Shown here: in pieces, positions 51,318 through 59,563 of the stretch
Layout: every line of letters begins with the position of its first letter
How positions within the stretch are numbered: position 1 is the stretch's first letter
From: JAIEPW01 sp964406035
Lineage (GTDB): Bacteria > Acidobacteriota > Terriglobia > Bryobacterales > Bryobacteraceae
Reading direction: 5' to 3'
DNA: 64,000 nucleotides
Assembly: GCA_964406035.1 (NCBI GenBank)
Contig: CAYOQB010000007.1
Coordinates: 1 to 64,000, forward strand
Notes under the pieces: generated by a model
Database searches by the model: none
Told to the model about the DNA's origin: nothing
Seen by the model: the letters and a program-made list of their open reading frames with translations, nothing else
Position numbers and translations under genes: made by a program

Positions 51318-52262
51318 ATGCGAAAGCCTTTTGTAGAGACACTCGAGAGCGCCGCGGAGAAGAATCCCAACCTGTTTCTGATCACGGGCGACCTGGGATT
51401 CGGGGTGCTGGAAACCTTCGCCGGCCGGTTCCCCCGCCAGTTCCTGAATGCAGGGATTGCCGAGCAGAACATGACCGCGCTCGCGGCCGGCCTGGCAAGC
51501 GAAGGGCGCGTCGTCTTTACGTATTCGATTGCCAATTTTTCGGCGCTCCGTCCGCTGGAGTTCGTTCGCAACGACATTTGCGGACACCAGACCAACGTCA
51601 AGGTTGTCGGACTAGGAGGCGGGTTCGGCTACGGGGCGCTCGGATACTCGCATCACGCCCTCGAAGATCTCGCCATTATGAGCGCGCTGCCCGGCATGAC
51701 CGTGGTCACTCCGGGTGATGATTATGAGGCGAAGGAGCTTACCCGGCTCCTGGTGTCGCACGCCGGACCTGTCTATATGAGGTTGGACTCTCCGTCGCCT
51801 CCGGCGAGCCCCGAAACGAAGGTGATGCTGGGGCGTGCCCGCCGGCTGCGGGAAGGACACGACATAACCCTGATCGGCATCGGCGGGGTACTGCACGAGT
51901 GCTCGAAGGCGGCCGAGCTGCTCTCCGACCGGAGCATTGAGACCCGGGTCCTCAGCATGCACACCTTGGCGCCACTGGACCGGGCGGCTATTCGCGAGGC
52001 CGCCGAACAGACTGGCGGAATCATCACTGTTGAGGAACATTCCTTGAGAGGCGGTTTGGGGACCCTGGTGGCGGAGGTAATCGCGGACGAGGATCTTCGG
52101 CCCCGAGCGTTCCGCCGGCTCGGGGTTCGAAACCCCGCCGAATGCGTTGCGGGATCGCAGGATTACTTGCGGCGCCGGCATGGGCTTGACTCGGCCTCGA
52201 TCGCCAGTGAGGTGGAGGATCTGCTTCGCGGACCCGGCGGCGAACGGGGGCGAAACAGATGA
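51318..52262 (+). CDS. Transketolase, C-terminal (PYR/C) subunit
   Basis: A 314-residue partner of the preceding protein. The PYR domain has ITGDLGFGVLETFAGRFP and the catalytic Glu in NAGIAEQNMTALAAGLA. GGGFGYGALGYSHHALEDLA is the second His-rich loop. The C-terminal domain runs from about 185 (ITLIGIGGVLHECSKAAELL). Together they transfer a two-carbon ketol unit from a ketose to an aldose. The GATGA-type overlap couples it to the sugar transferase. Confidence 0.93.
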   Translation: MRKPFVETLESAAEKNPNLFLITGDLGFGVLETFAGRFPRQFLNAGIAEQNMTALAAGLASEGRVVFTYSIANFSALRPLEFVRNDICGHQTNVKVVGLGGGFGYGALGYSHHALEDLAIMSALPGMTVVTPGDDYEAKELTRLLVSHAGPVYMRLDSPSPPASPETKVMLGRARRLREGHDITLIGIGGVLHECSKAAELLSDRSIETRVLSMHTLAPLDRAAIREAAEQTGGIITVEEHSLRGGLGTLVAEVIADEDLRPRAFRRLGVRNPAECVAGSQDYLRRRHGLDSASIASEVEDLLRGPGGERGRNR

Positions 52263-53011
52263 AGCGGACCATCGATGTTGTGCTTTCCGCGACGGGGCTG
52301 CTGTTTGTGTTGCCGCTCGTCGCGGCGGTTGCCGCGGCTGTGTGGATAGGAGACCGGCACTCGCCCTTCTACTGGGGGGTCCGTGTTGGACGAGGCGGGG
52401 TGCCCTACCGCATGTGCAAGTTGCGGTCGATGAGAATCGGCGCGGACCGGAGTGGTGTCAACTCCACGGCGGCTGACGATCCGCGAATTACAGGAGTCGG
52501 CCGCTTGATCCGCCGCTGGAAGCTGGACGAGCTCACGCAACTCTGGAATGTTTTGAAGGGCGACATGAGCCTGGTCGGCCCGCGACCGCAGGTTCCGCCT
52601 GACGTCGAGTTATACACCCACGAGGAGAAACGCCTGCTGTGCCTCCGTCCGGGCATTACGGATGCAGCGTCGATCGTGTTTGCGGACGAAGGTGAGATTC
52701 TGGCGGGAAGTCCCGACCCGGATGCGGAGTACCAACGCAGAATCCGACCGTGGAAGAGCCGGCTCGCGCTCCTGTACGTCGAGCACGCCGGGATTGGCGC
52801 CGACCTGCGGTTGATGATGCTGACCGCCACGGCGCTCGTCAGCCGTGGCCGTGCCTTACAAGGAGTGGAGGAACTTCTAAAAGGCTGGCGAACCGACGAT
52901 GAGTTAATCGACATCGCGCGGCGTGAGAAGCCATTGCCGGTCGGCGTGCCCCCGGGATCCAAGCAGGACGGCGGCATGCATCCGTGGGACCAACGGTTAC
53001 TACTGTCATGA
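52259..53011 (+). CDS. Initiating sugar transferase (WcaJ/PglC-like)
   Basis: A 250-residue phosphoglycosyl transferase. One N-terminal re-entrant/membrane segment (about 5-30) is followed by the catalytic region: RMCKLRSMRIGADRSGV, WKLDELTQLWNVLKGDMSLVGPRPQ (the DE dyad), and RPGITDAASIVF. It moves a sugar-1-phosphate from a UDP-sugar to undecaprenyl phosphate to begin the repeat unit. The C-terminal tail beyond about 190 is longer than the bare PglC core. Overlaps its neighbours by ATGA. Confidence 0.93.
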   Translation: MKRTIDVVLSATGLLFVLPLVAAVAAAVWIGDRHSPFYWGVRVGRGGVPYRMCKLRSMRIGADRSGVNSTAADDPRITGVGRLIRRWKLDELTQLWNVLKGDMSLVGPRPQVPPDVELYTHEEKRLLCLRPGITDAASIVFADEGEILAGSPDPDAEYQRRIRPWKSRLALLYVEHAGIGADLRLMMLTATALVSRGRALQGVEELLKGWRTDDELIDIARREKPLPVGVPPGSKQDGGMHPWDQRLLLS

Positions 53012-54894
53012 ACGACTCCCTATCGAATCCCTACCTGGCGCGGTTTCGGCGGCACCGCCGCCTGCTGGCGGGTTGTTGGTACGGGCTTTTGTCCGCATTG
53101 GCGGCATGGGCTGCCTCCGCCCTGGTGTGGAGCCGCACGCCAGGCGGTCTGGTTGAGTGGATCGCAGTGCTCGTCTTCTGTCGGGTGTTTTTCTTACGCG
53201 CCCTGCGTGCGGACTCGTCGTCGTGGCGGCACTTCGGGCTGGTGGAACTGCGTCTGTCGGCGCAAGCCTGCGCGGCCGCTTTCGGAGTCATGGGGGTTCT
53301 CTCGACGATCTGGCTCACTGCGGGACGGGAGCCGCGGATTCCACTAAACGAACTCGCCACATTTTTGTCTCTTGACTCTATCGGTTTCGGCGCCGCCCTG
53401 ATTGCCGGGCATTCGCTGGTCCGCTTGTGGTGCGAGGCGCGGGCAGGTCGTGGCCGGGCCGTGCTTATTTATGGGGCGGGTGAAGCCGGCGCGAGTTTCG
53501 CGCGGGAACTGCTGCGGAATCCAAGGCTGGGGTTCACTCCAATCGGATTCCTGGACGACGATCCCGACAAGCATGGAGTGAGCGTGGCGGGAATCCGAGT
53601 GCTTGGAGGCGCCGATCGACTGCGGAGCCTGGCTCCCCCGCCGGCGGAGGAGGTGCTGATCGTGATGCCCGGGCAACCTGCGGCAGTGCGGGCTCGCACC
53701 CTGGCTCGGTGCCGGCAGGCTGGTCTTCCCTGCCGCAGTATACCGGGTTGGGACACGTTGCTGCGCCGTGCACCCGAGTATCTAGGAGATGTCACGCTAG
53801 CGGACCTGGTGGACCGTCCCGCCGAGCCACTCTTGACCTCGCGCGGTCTGAGCTGGCTTGCTGGCAAGCGGGTGCTGGTCACGGGAGCAGGCGGTTCGAT
53901 TGGAAGCGAGATCTGCCGCACGGTCGCCCGCTCCCAGCCCGCGCGGCTGATCGCCTTTGATCAGGCGGAAAGCAATCTGTTCCAACTCGCCGTTGAATTG
54001 CCAAGGCAGCATCCGGATCTGCAGCTTCGGTGCGAACTGGGCTCGCTCCTGTCGCAGGACCGTTTGGACGAGGTACTGCGCCGCCACAGGCCTGATGTTA
54101 TTTATCACGCCGCTGCGTACAAGCATGTCCCGGTTCTCGAAGAGCATCCGATCGAAGCTGTCGAAACAAATGTCCTGGGAAGCTGGTTCTTAGCTCAAGC
54201 CGCGGCGGAGGCGGGAGTATCGACTTTCGTTCTCATTTCGACCGATAAGGCGGTGTTCCCGTCGAGTTGCATGGGGGCCACCAAGCGAGTGTCCGAACTG
54301 CTGTGTCCGGCGGCTGGAGGTTGGACCCGCTTCGCCACGGTCCGCTTCGGCAATGTCCTTGGAAGCTGTGGGAGCGTTCTGCCGCTGTTTCTTCGGCAGA
54401 TCGAGTGGGGGGGACCCATAACGGTTACTCATCCGGATGTGGAGCGATACTTCATGTCCATACCAGAGGCCGCTGAACTGGTGATCGAGGCGTCGGCGCT
54501 CACTCCGGATAACGAACTTTTCGTGTTGGACATGGGGCAGCCCGTGAGGATCCTGGACATGGCGCGGCGCTTGGCCCGGCTTCGGGGACTGGAGCCCGGC
54601 AAAGACATCCAGATCAAGTTCACCGGGCTGCGAGCCGGCGAAAAGCTGAGAGAGCAGCTCTACTATCACTACGAGCAATCCTCGCCAACGGATCACCCCA
54701 GAATCCGGACCGCGGCATACCAGCCCTGGAGCCGCGAACAGGCAGCCAAGCACGTGGTGCCGATGCAACGTGCGGTTCGGGCTCGCGATGCCGTTCATCT
54801 GGTCCGTCTGCTCCGGGAAGCAGTCCCGGAATTCGAGCCGGGTGCGGAACTTCTGGCGCAATGCGGGGACGCGGAAGGAGCTTCAGTAGCTTGA
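53008..54894 (+). CDS. Membrane-bound nucleotide-sugar 4,6-dehydratase (CapD/PglF/WbpM-like)
   Basis: A 628-residue protein. Four N-terminal membrane helices (about 15-140) and a first Rossmann-like domain (about 150-270, VLIYGAGEAGASFARELL) lead to the SDR core. The core has VLVTGAGGSIGSEICRTV, IYHAAAYKHVPVLEEHP, VETNVLGSW, and the STDKAVFPSSCMGATKR region, where the family's usual catalytic order is kept with MGATKR. It makes UDP-4-keto-6-deoxy-hexose, feeding the aminotransferase. The start overlaps the sugar transferase stop as ATGA. Confidence 0.92.
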   Translation: MNDSLSNPYLARFRRHRRLLAGCWYGLLSALAAWAASALVWSRTPGGLVEWIAVLVFCRVFFLRALRADSSSWRHFGLVELRLSAQACAAAFGVMGVLSTIWLTAGREPRIPLNELATFLSLDSIGFGAALIAGHSLVRLWCEARAGRGRAVLIYGAGEAGASFARELLRNPRLGFTPIGFLDDDPDKHGVSVAGIRVLGGADRLRSLAPPPAEEVLIVMPGQPAAVRARTLARCRQAGLPCRSIPGWDTLLRRAPEYLGDVTLADLVDRPAEPLLTSRGLSWLAGKRVLVTGAGGSIGSEICRTVARSQPARLIAFDQAESNLFQLAVELPRQHPDLQLRCELGSLLSQDRLDEVLRRHRPDVIYHAAAYKHVPVLEEHPIEAVETNVLGSWFLAQAAAEAGVSTFVLISTDKAVFPSSCMGATKRVSELLCPAAGGWTRFATVRFGNVLGSCGSVLPLFLRQIEWGGPITVTHPDVERYFMSIPEAAELVIEASALTPDNELFVLDMGQPVRILDMARRLARLRGLEPGKDIQIKFTGLRAGEKLREQLYYHYEQSSPTDHPRIRTAAYQPWSREQAAKHVVPMQRAVRARDAVHLVRLLREAVPEFEPGAELLAQCGDAEGASVA

Positions 54895-54904
54895 GCCGCT
54901 GGCC

Positions 54905-55399
54905 TCAGCGAACGGCGAGATTGCGCGCGGCGATCGCGGAGGTCACTCCGGCCAGGCCCCAGTTGAGCTTTGTGAACGCTTTGCTTCGATTCGGATTCCG
55001 GCGAAGCAAAACGTATTCCGTGAACAGCAGGGCGCCGGTGATGCCGAATTTGATTCCGGCGGCGCGGCCGTCAAATCGCTGTCCCCGTTGGGGAGCCAGG
55101 ATCGGATTGAGTTCGATCGCACCCCAGGAACTCGCACTGTCGGCGGTTTGTGCGGCGAGGACGGCTACGACACTCACCTTCCAGCTACTTGCGATCGCGC
55201 CACGCACTCCGGGTTCGCTTCGGCTGCTCCGCTGCAGGACCTCATGTTTCCAATTCGGAACCGTGAGCGGTTTCGATTCCGGTGCGCCCACCTGGCCAAG
55301 GCAGCATTCTCCGCAGAATATGGCGCCGGTCACCGCAAGCCGGCGAAAGAACTTATGCCAAAAGATCTGGAATCGGGGGACAGGGGTGCATGGCTTCAT
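54905..55399 (-). CDS. Hypothetical membrane protein on the opposite strand inside the EPS locus
   Basis: A 164-residue protein with a basic, hydrophobic N-terminus (KFFRRLAVTGAIFCGECCLG) and a C-terminal part with two hydrophobic segments (GIKFGITGALLFTEYVLL, AGVTSAIAARNLA). I do not recognise it. A strong GGGGGAGGA site at 55406-55414, 6 nt before the ATG, supports both the gene and its start. Its start overlaps the start of the divergent ligase by 10 bp, and its stop lies 10 bp from the dehydratase stop. Confidence 0.72.
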   Translation of the reverse strand: MKPCTPVPRFQIFWHKFFRRLAVTGAIFCGECCLGQVGAPESKPLTVPNWKHEVLQRSSRSEPGVRGAIASSWKVSVVAVLAAQTADSASSWGAIELNPILAPQRGQRFDGRAAGIKFGITGALLFTEYVLLRRNPNRSKAFTKLNWGLAGVTSAIAARNLAVR

Positions 55400-56619
55400 T
55401 TGAGATCCTCCCCCTGAACGTAAGCCGCACCGAGCAACCGCTCAATCGTGTTCGATTTAGGACCCTTAGTACCGCCGCTTCCCTCCACGCGCGGGGGCTC
55501 GAACTGAATCGCTGGATCCTCACGGGGCTTGCGATTTTCGCGGTGCTAACGATCTCGGTACCGGCGCAATGGCCGGATCGGGTCTTTTCGGGAGTCGTTC
55601 TTTCGATGTTCCTGATCAGGGTGCACCGAGGTTGGATTCCGAGAGCCGCGGACGCGCTACTTGTATTGGCTCCGGGCACGTGGTCTATTGTCCAACTGAT
55701 CACGGGAGTGTCGGCGCTGCCGTCAGCAACGATCGACGCGGCGATTCTGCAACTATCGCTGGGCCTCTACTTCCTGGCCGCCAGGGAGAGTCTGAATGCC
55801 AGTTCGCTTGGATTTCTTTTTTGGTTCGGGACCGTCCTGGTCACGCTCAGCGCATTGCAGGGAGTTCACAACCCGGGACAGGCCCTCTGGATTTGGGCTG
55901 CTTCGTACCCCGACGTGTACGGCCCGTTTTCAAACCGCAATCATTTCGCGGCCTTCGCGGTCCTCTTGATGCCAGTAGCGCTGCTGAGCCCGGCCGTGCG
56001 CCCCACTTGGGCTAGAATCCCGGCGGCCGCCCTACTCTACGGTGCGGTGGTCGCCTCCGCGTCCCGTGCGGGAGTGCTGCTCGGCACCGTGGAACTGCTG
56101 CTGATTGCAGTGCTTCTCCTGCTGCGACGCGGTTCGGCAACGTATGGCGCCGCTGCCTTGGCTGTTTGCTGCGCGGCGTGTGTCGCGGCTGGACCTCAGA
56201 CAGCTTGGGCGCGGCTGTGGCAGCCCGAACCTCTCTTGATTCGCACGGACCTGTGGGCATCCACATGGGATCTTTTCTGGAGCCGTCCATGGCTGGGCTG
56301 GGGTTCCGGAACGTTCGAGTCCGTTTATCCGCAGTTCGCGCGTTTTTCGACGGACTACTACGTTTCACATGCGCACAACGACTTGCTGGAGCGGGCTGCT
56401 GAAGGAGGATTGGCTGGCATTGTGATTCTGGGCCGTCTGGCATGCCGCTGGATGCCCGCCGTTCTGACGAACCCGTGGACCTGGGGAGTAGCCGCGGTTT
56501 TCCTGCATTCGTTAGTCGACTTTCCACTTGCCCGTTTGGGGATCCTGCTATGGGTCCTGTTGATCACGGCAGCGGCTCAGTTGAAGGGGCCGAGTCCAAG
56601 CAAAGGAGTTTTCTCATGA
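55390..56619 (+). CDS. O-antigen ligase / Wzy_C family membrane protein
   Basis: A 409-residue protein with about ten helices. The periplasmic loop contains FSNRNHFAAFAVLLMPVALL, and SRPWLGWGSGTFESVYPQF and HAHNDLLERAAEGGLAG are the classic Wzy_C ligase motifs (H and R). It may ligate the chain to a lipid, or polymerise it. A second polymerase-like protein exists at 46130. The Met at 55390 is the likely start but has only a weak ribosome site. Overlaps the FecR-like gene as ATGA. Confidence 0.87.
   Translation: MASFEILPLNVSRTEQPLNRVRFRTLSTAASLHARGLELNRWILTGLAIFAVLTISVPAQWPDRVFSGVVLSMFLIRVHRGWIPRAADALLVLAPGTWSIVQLITGVSALPSATIDAAILQLSLGLYFLAARESLNASSLGFLFWFGTVLVTLSALQGVHNPGQALWIWAASYPDVYGPFSNRNHFAAFAVLLMPVALLSPAVRPTWARIPAAALLYGAVVASASRAGVLLGTVELLLIAVLLLLRRGSATYGAAALAVCCAACVAAGPQTAWARLWQPEPLLIRTDLWASTWDLFWSRPWLGWGSGTFESVYPQFARFSTDYYVSHAHNDLLERAAEGGLAGIVILGRLACRWMPAVLTNPWTWGVAAVFLHSLVDFPLARLGILLWVLLITAAAQLKGPSPSKGVFS
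55406..55414 (-). promoter_or_regulatory. Ribosome binding site of the opposite-strand gene
   Basis: GGGGGAGGA on the minus strand ends 6 nt before the ATG at 55399. It is the strongest Shine-Dalgarno I found in the window. Confidence 0.55.
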
Positions 56620-57488
56620 AGCACAGAAACCTACTCGTCGCGCCAGGATTGATCCTACTTGCATGTAGTCTCCAGGCGGAGACCGGACCATTGGGCACCG
56701 CCTCCTCGGCCGGAGCTTTTCAGGTCGACCGGACCCCGGCGATGCGAAACGCGGCTCTGGCGGACGGGACGCTGGTGGAAACCGCAGTCTCGCCGGTCCA
56801 GGTGCAGACGCGGCAAGGAAGCCGCTACGAAATCGGGCGGCAAAGCAGGGCCACGCTGTACGCGGACCGCCTGCGTTTGGAGCGTGGCGCCGGGCGGATG
56901 CAGGGTTCGGTGATGGAACTGGCGGGACTGCGGATCCATGCGAACGGGACGACGGGACTCGCGACCGCGGCGCTTGCGAATGGGCGGGTTCTCGTTGCAG
57001 CGTCCGGATCTGCCGTGGAAGTCCGGACGCCGCAGGGTTCCCTGGTTGCATTCGTGCCTGCGGGCGAGAGCAGGGAGTTCCAGCCGGGCGGCAATCCAGC
57101 TGCAATGCAAGTCTCGGGTTGCCTGAACGCGCAGAACGGCAGATTCACGCTGCGGGACGAAGCCAGCAACCTGACCCTGGAGCTGCGGGGAACCGGGCTC
57201 GACCGCGAAGCCGGAAACCGGGTGGAAGCAGCCGGATCCGCCAACGCGAGCCAGACTCCCGGTTCCGACGCGACACAGATACTCGAAGTTCGATCGCTGC
57301 GCCGCCTGTCGAAGGGGTGCGCCTCCGGCAAGCCGGCGGTGATCGCCGCTGCTGGGGGAAAAGCCGGACTTGCCGGCACGACTGTCGCAATTATCGGCGG
57401 CGTAGCGGTCGCCGCGGTGACCGGGGGATTGGTGGCCGCCGGGAGCTTTTCGTCCGAGGAAACACCACGTGTCCCAATCAGCCGCTAG
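56616..57488 (+). CDS. FecR-like periplasmic protein with C-terminal glycine-zipper
   Basis: A 290-residue protein with a signal peptide (NLLVAPGLILLACSLQAE) and a FecR-like beta domain (about 50-160) with QTRQGSRYEIGRQSRATLY, GTTGLATAALANGRVLVAAS and RTPQGSLVAFVPAGESREF. A Gly/Ala-rich hydrophobic stretch near the end (TVAIIGGVAVAAVTGGLVA) may insert in the membrane. There is no sigma factor in the window, so this is not a classic FecIR regulator. Overlaps the ligase and the TPR-like gene. Confidence 0.8.
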   Translation: MKHRNLLVAPGLILLACSLQAETGPLGTASSAGAFQVDRTPAMRNAALADGTLVETAVSPVQVQTRQGSRYEIGRQSRATLYADRLRLERGAGRMQGSVMELAGLRIHANGTTGLATAALANGRVLVAASGSAVEVRTPQGSLVAFVPAGESREFQPGGNPAAMQVSGCLNAQNGRFTLRDEASNLTLELRGTGLDREAGNRVEAAGSANASQTPGSDATQILEVRSLRRLSKGCASGKPAVIAAAGGKAGLAGTTVAIIGGVAVAAVTGGLVAAGSFSSEETPRVPISR

Positions 57489-58695
57489 GCGAGCGTGGAC
57501 ATGCGGCCTGTTCTGCGTCCTTGCTTCTCTCGGCCTGCGAAGCACCGGGGCTTTGTTGATCCTGCGTGCAGACGAGGCGGCTCTCAGACGGGCGGCGCAA
57601 CTCGACCCTCTCGCCGCGGAGCCCTACATTCAGCTCGCCCGTCTGGACGCTGCTCACGCGGCGATGCACCGTACAGCCGCGCTGCGCCGGAATCCATGGT
57701 TGACCGAGGTTCGGCTGGACCTCGCGCGAGACATGTCCGCGATCTCCCGCCATCAGGAGGAGGGCATTCTACTGGAGGCGGCGCGCCGCGACCGTCAAAG
57801 CCTGCCTGCCTGGGCGCTTGCCCATTACTATTGGTTGCACGACCGCCCGGACGACTTCTGGCGTTGGGCGGCACACTGCGCCCGGGTGATAAAGGACGAC
57901 CGCCGAGGTCTGCTGCGCCTGGCTCGCATGGCCGCCGTGCGATGGCGAGTCCCGGTGGAAGAAGTGCCGGAGCGGCTGAACGCCGCGGATCGCAGCCTCG
58001 AACGTGATCTCCTGAATCAGCTTTTGTTGGCCGGCGATCTGAGCGCATCCGGCCGCGTCGTGGAGCGTGTTCTTTCACGCGCGGAATCGCTCGACACACC
58101 CGTGCTGGCTGCCTACTTGGAGCGGCTTTTGGAAGTGAGAGATGCCGGCGCCGCCACCCGCCTATGGGACCAAATGTGCCGGCGCGGCCTGCTTCAGGCA
58201 GTTGCGTCCGGCGGGCGCGCGGCAAACTGGAACGCCAGCTTCCGTCCGCCGGCCGAACCTCCGGGGTTTGACTGGCGGCTATCGCCCACACATGTCGCGT
58301 TACTCAATTGGGGCGGTCCCCTTCGACTCCGTCTTGACGGACAGCAGCCTGAGGTTGCGGAGCTCGCATGGCAATACGTCCCGCTGCGCCGCGGCCGTTA
58401 CCGGCTTTCCAGTGCATTCAGCGTGGACAGTCGTGAGCCGCCGCCGGAAGGTGGCGAGCTTCGCTGGGAGCTTCTTGTCGGGGGTACCCGCCACAGCCTG
58501 GCGCTGCCGCATGCGCCTGAGCAGACCGTTCGTACTTTGACCGTCACAATCGACAGTACCGAGGAACTCGGCAGGCTCGCTCTGATGATTCGAAGGCAAC
58601 CGGGAGTCCGGCGCCTGGTGGGCGAACTCGCCGTTTTTCGAACTGAGCTCGTCGCGTTGGACGCCCATGAACGAGGGCCAGCCAAAGCGGAATGA
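57469..58695 (+). CDS. TPR-like/helical repeat protein with C-terminal beta domain
   Basis: A 408-residue protein with a leading hydrophobic segment and a helical-repeat region (about 30-250; EAALRRAAQLDPLAAEPYI shows the TPR style). A C-terminal beta-rich domain of ~150 residues ends in a carbohydrate-binding-like strand set (YVPLRRGRYRLSSAFSVDS, LRWELLVGGTRHSLAL). The start is GTG, overlapping the FecR gene by 20 bp. The role is unknown; proteins like this sit at the end of EPS operons. Confidence 0.75.
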   Translation: MSQSAARRAWTCGLFCVLASLGLRSTGALLILRADEAALRRAAQLDPLAAEPYIQLARLDAAHAAMHRTAALRRNPWLTEVRLDLARDMSAISRHQEEGILLEAARRDRQSLPAWALAHYYWLHDRPDDFWRWAAHCARVIKDDRRGLLRLARMAAVRWRVPVEEVPERLNAADRSLERDLLNQLLLAGDLSASGRVVERVLSRAESLDTPVLAAYLERLLEVRDAGAATRLWDQMCRRGLLQAVASGGRAANWNASFRPPAEPPGFDWRLSPTHVALLNWGGPLRLRLDGQQPEVAELAWQYVPLRRGRYRLSSAFSVDSREPPPEGGELRWELLVGGTRHSLALPHAPEQTVRTLTVTIDSTEELGRLALMIRRQPGVRRLVGELAVFRTELVALDAHERGPAKAE

Positions 58696-59558
58696 CACCC
58701 CTAGTCTATCAGCAGCCCACGCGGTGCAAGGTGTGTTTTTTCAGGAATGCCGGCGCGAGCTTAGCGATTCACGCTTTGTTGCTGGTGCTGATCATGCATC
58801 TCTCCGGAGTGACCATCCCGCGGGTCGCCACCGGTCGGAAGCCAAAGCGAACCGCCGTGGCCCTGCTGTTTCCCACGCGTCCCGCTCCCGCTTCCCGTCC
58901 GGCGGGTAGCCCGCCTCGGGCGCGTCCGAACTCCGCCCGGCCGAACTTGGTGAGAGCCATGGAAGCGCCGCCCGCGGAGGCGATGTTTGCACCTCCGCCT
59001 ACTCCAAAACTCCCGGCAGTCCCTCCGAAATGGACGTTGCCCCGCCTCGATTTCGAACCGCCGCCGAGGCCCGCTTCAGATTCCAACGGGTTCGCGGGTG
59101 TCGCCGTTTCCAGGGTCCCGGCGAACGCCGTCGATCACCCAACCATTGGCGCAAACACATTCGGAGGAATCCACGTGGAACAAAGATCGTCAATGCCGCC
59201 GGATGCGGCAAGAGTTCATCACGCCTTCACAGCGGCGACCGTCAGCGTCGAAGAGCGGACAGCCGCAAGTCTGCCGCCCACGCCTGTCCGGCGCGCCGTC
59301 GAAATCCTGTACAAGCCTGAGCCGGGTTACACTCCCGCCGCACGCGAGCGCGGAGTCGAAGGCGAGGTATGGCTTGCTGTCGTGTTTGGGCGGGATGCGA
59401 AACTCACCGTTCAGCGGGTGGTTCGCGGGCTGGGGTTCGGACTGGACGAAAGCGCCATCGCTTCCGCCCGCGCGGTCCGCTTCCGTCCGGCGGAACGGAA
59501 CGGCGTGCCCGTGGACCTGGAGGCGGTGCTGAGCGTGCGATTTTCCTTAGCCCGTTGA
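58692..59558 (+). CDS. TonB-family protein
   Basis: A 288-residue protein. One N-terminal helix (LAIHALLLVLIMHLSGV) is followed by a Pro/Ala/Arg-rich periplasmic linker (about 45-200) and a TonB C-terminal domain (about 205-288; LYKPEPGYTPAARERGVEG, VWLAVVFGRDAKLTV, SARAVRFRPAERNGVPVDL). It would transmit proton-motive force or form an envelope link; no ExbB/ExbD is nearby. The ATG overlaps the TPR-like stop as ATGA. Confidence 0.85.
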   Translation: MTPLVYQQPTRCKVCFFRNAGASLAIHALLLVLIMHLSGVTIPRVATGRKPKRTAVALLFPTRPAPASRPAGSPPRARPNSARPNLVRAMEAPPAEAMFAPPPTPKLPAVPPKWTLPRLDFEPPPRPASDSNGFAGVAVSRVPANAVDHPTIGANTFGGIHVEQRSSMPPDAARVHHAFTAATVSVEERTAASLPPTPVRRAVEILYKPEPGYTPAARERGVEGEVWLAVVFGRDAKLTVQRVVRGLGFGLDESAIASARAVRFRPAERNGVPVDLEAVLSVRFSLAR

Positions 59559-59563
59559 TAACT

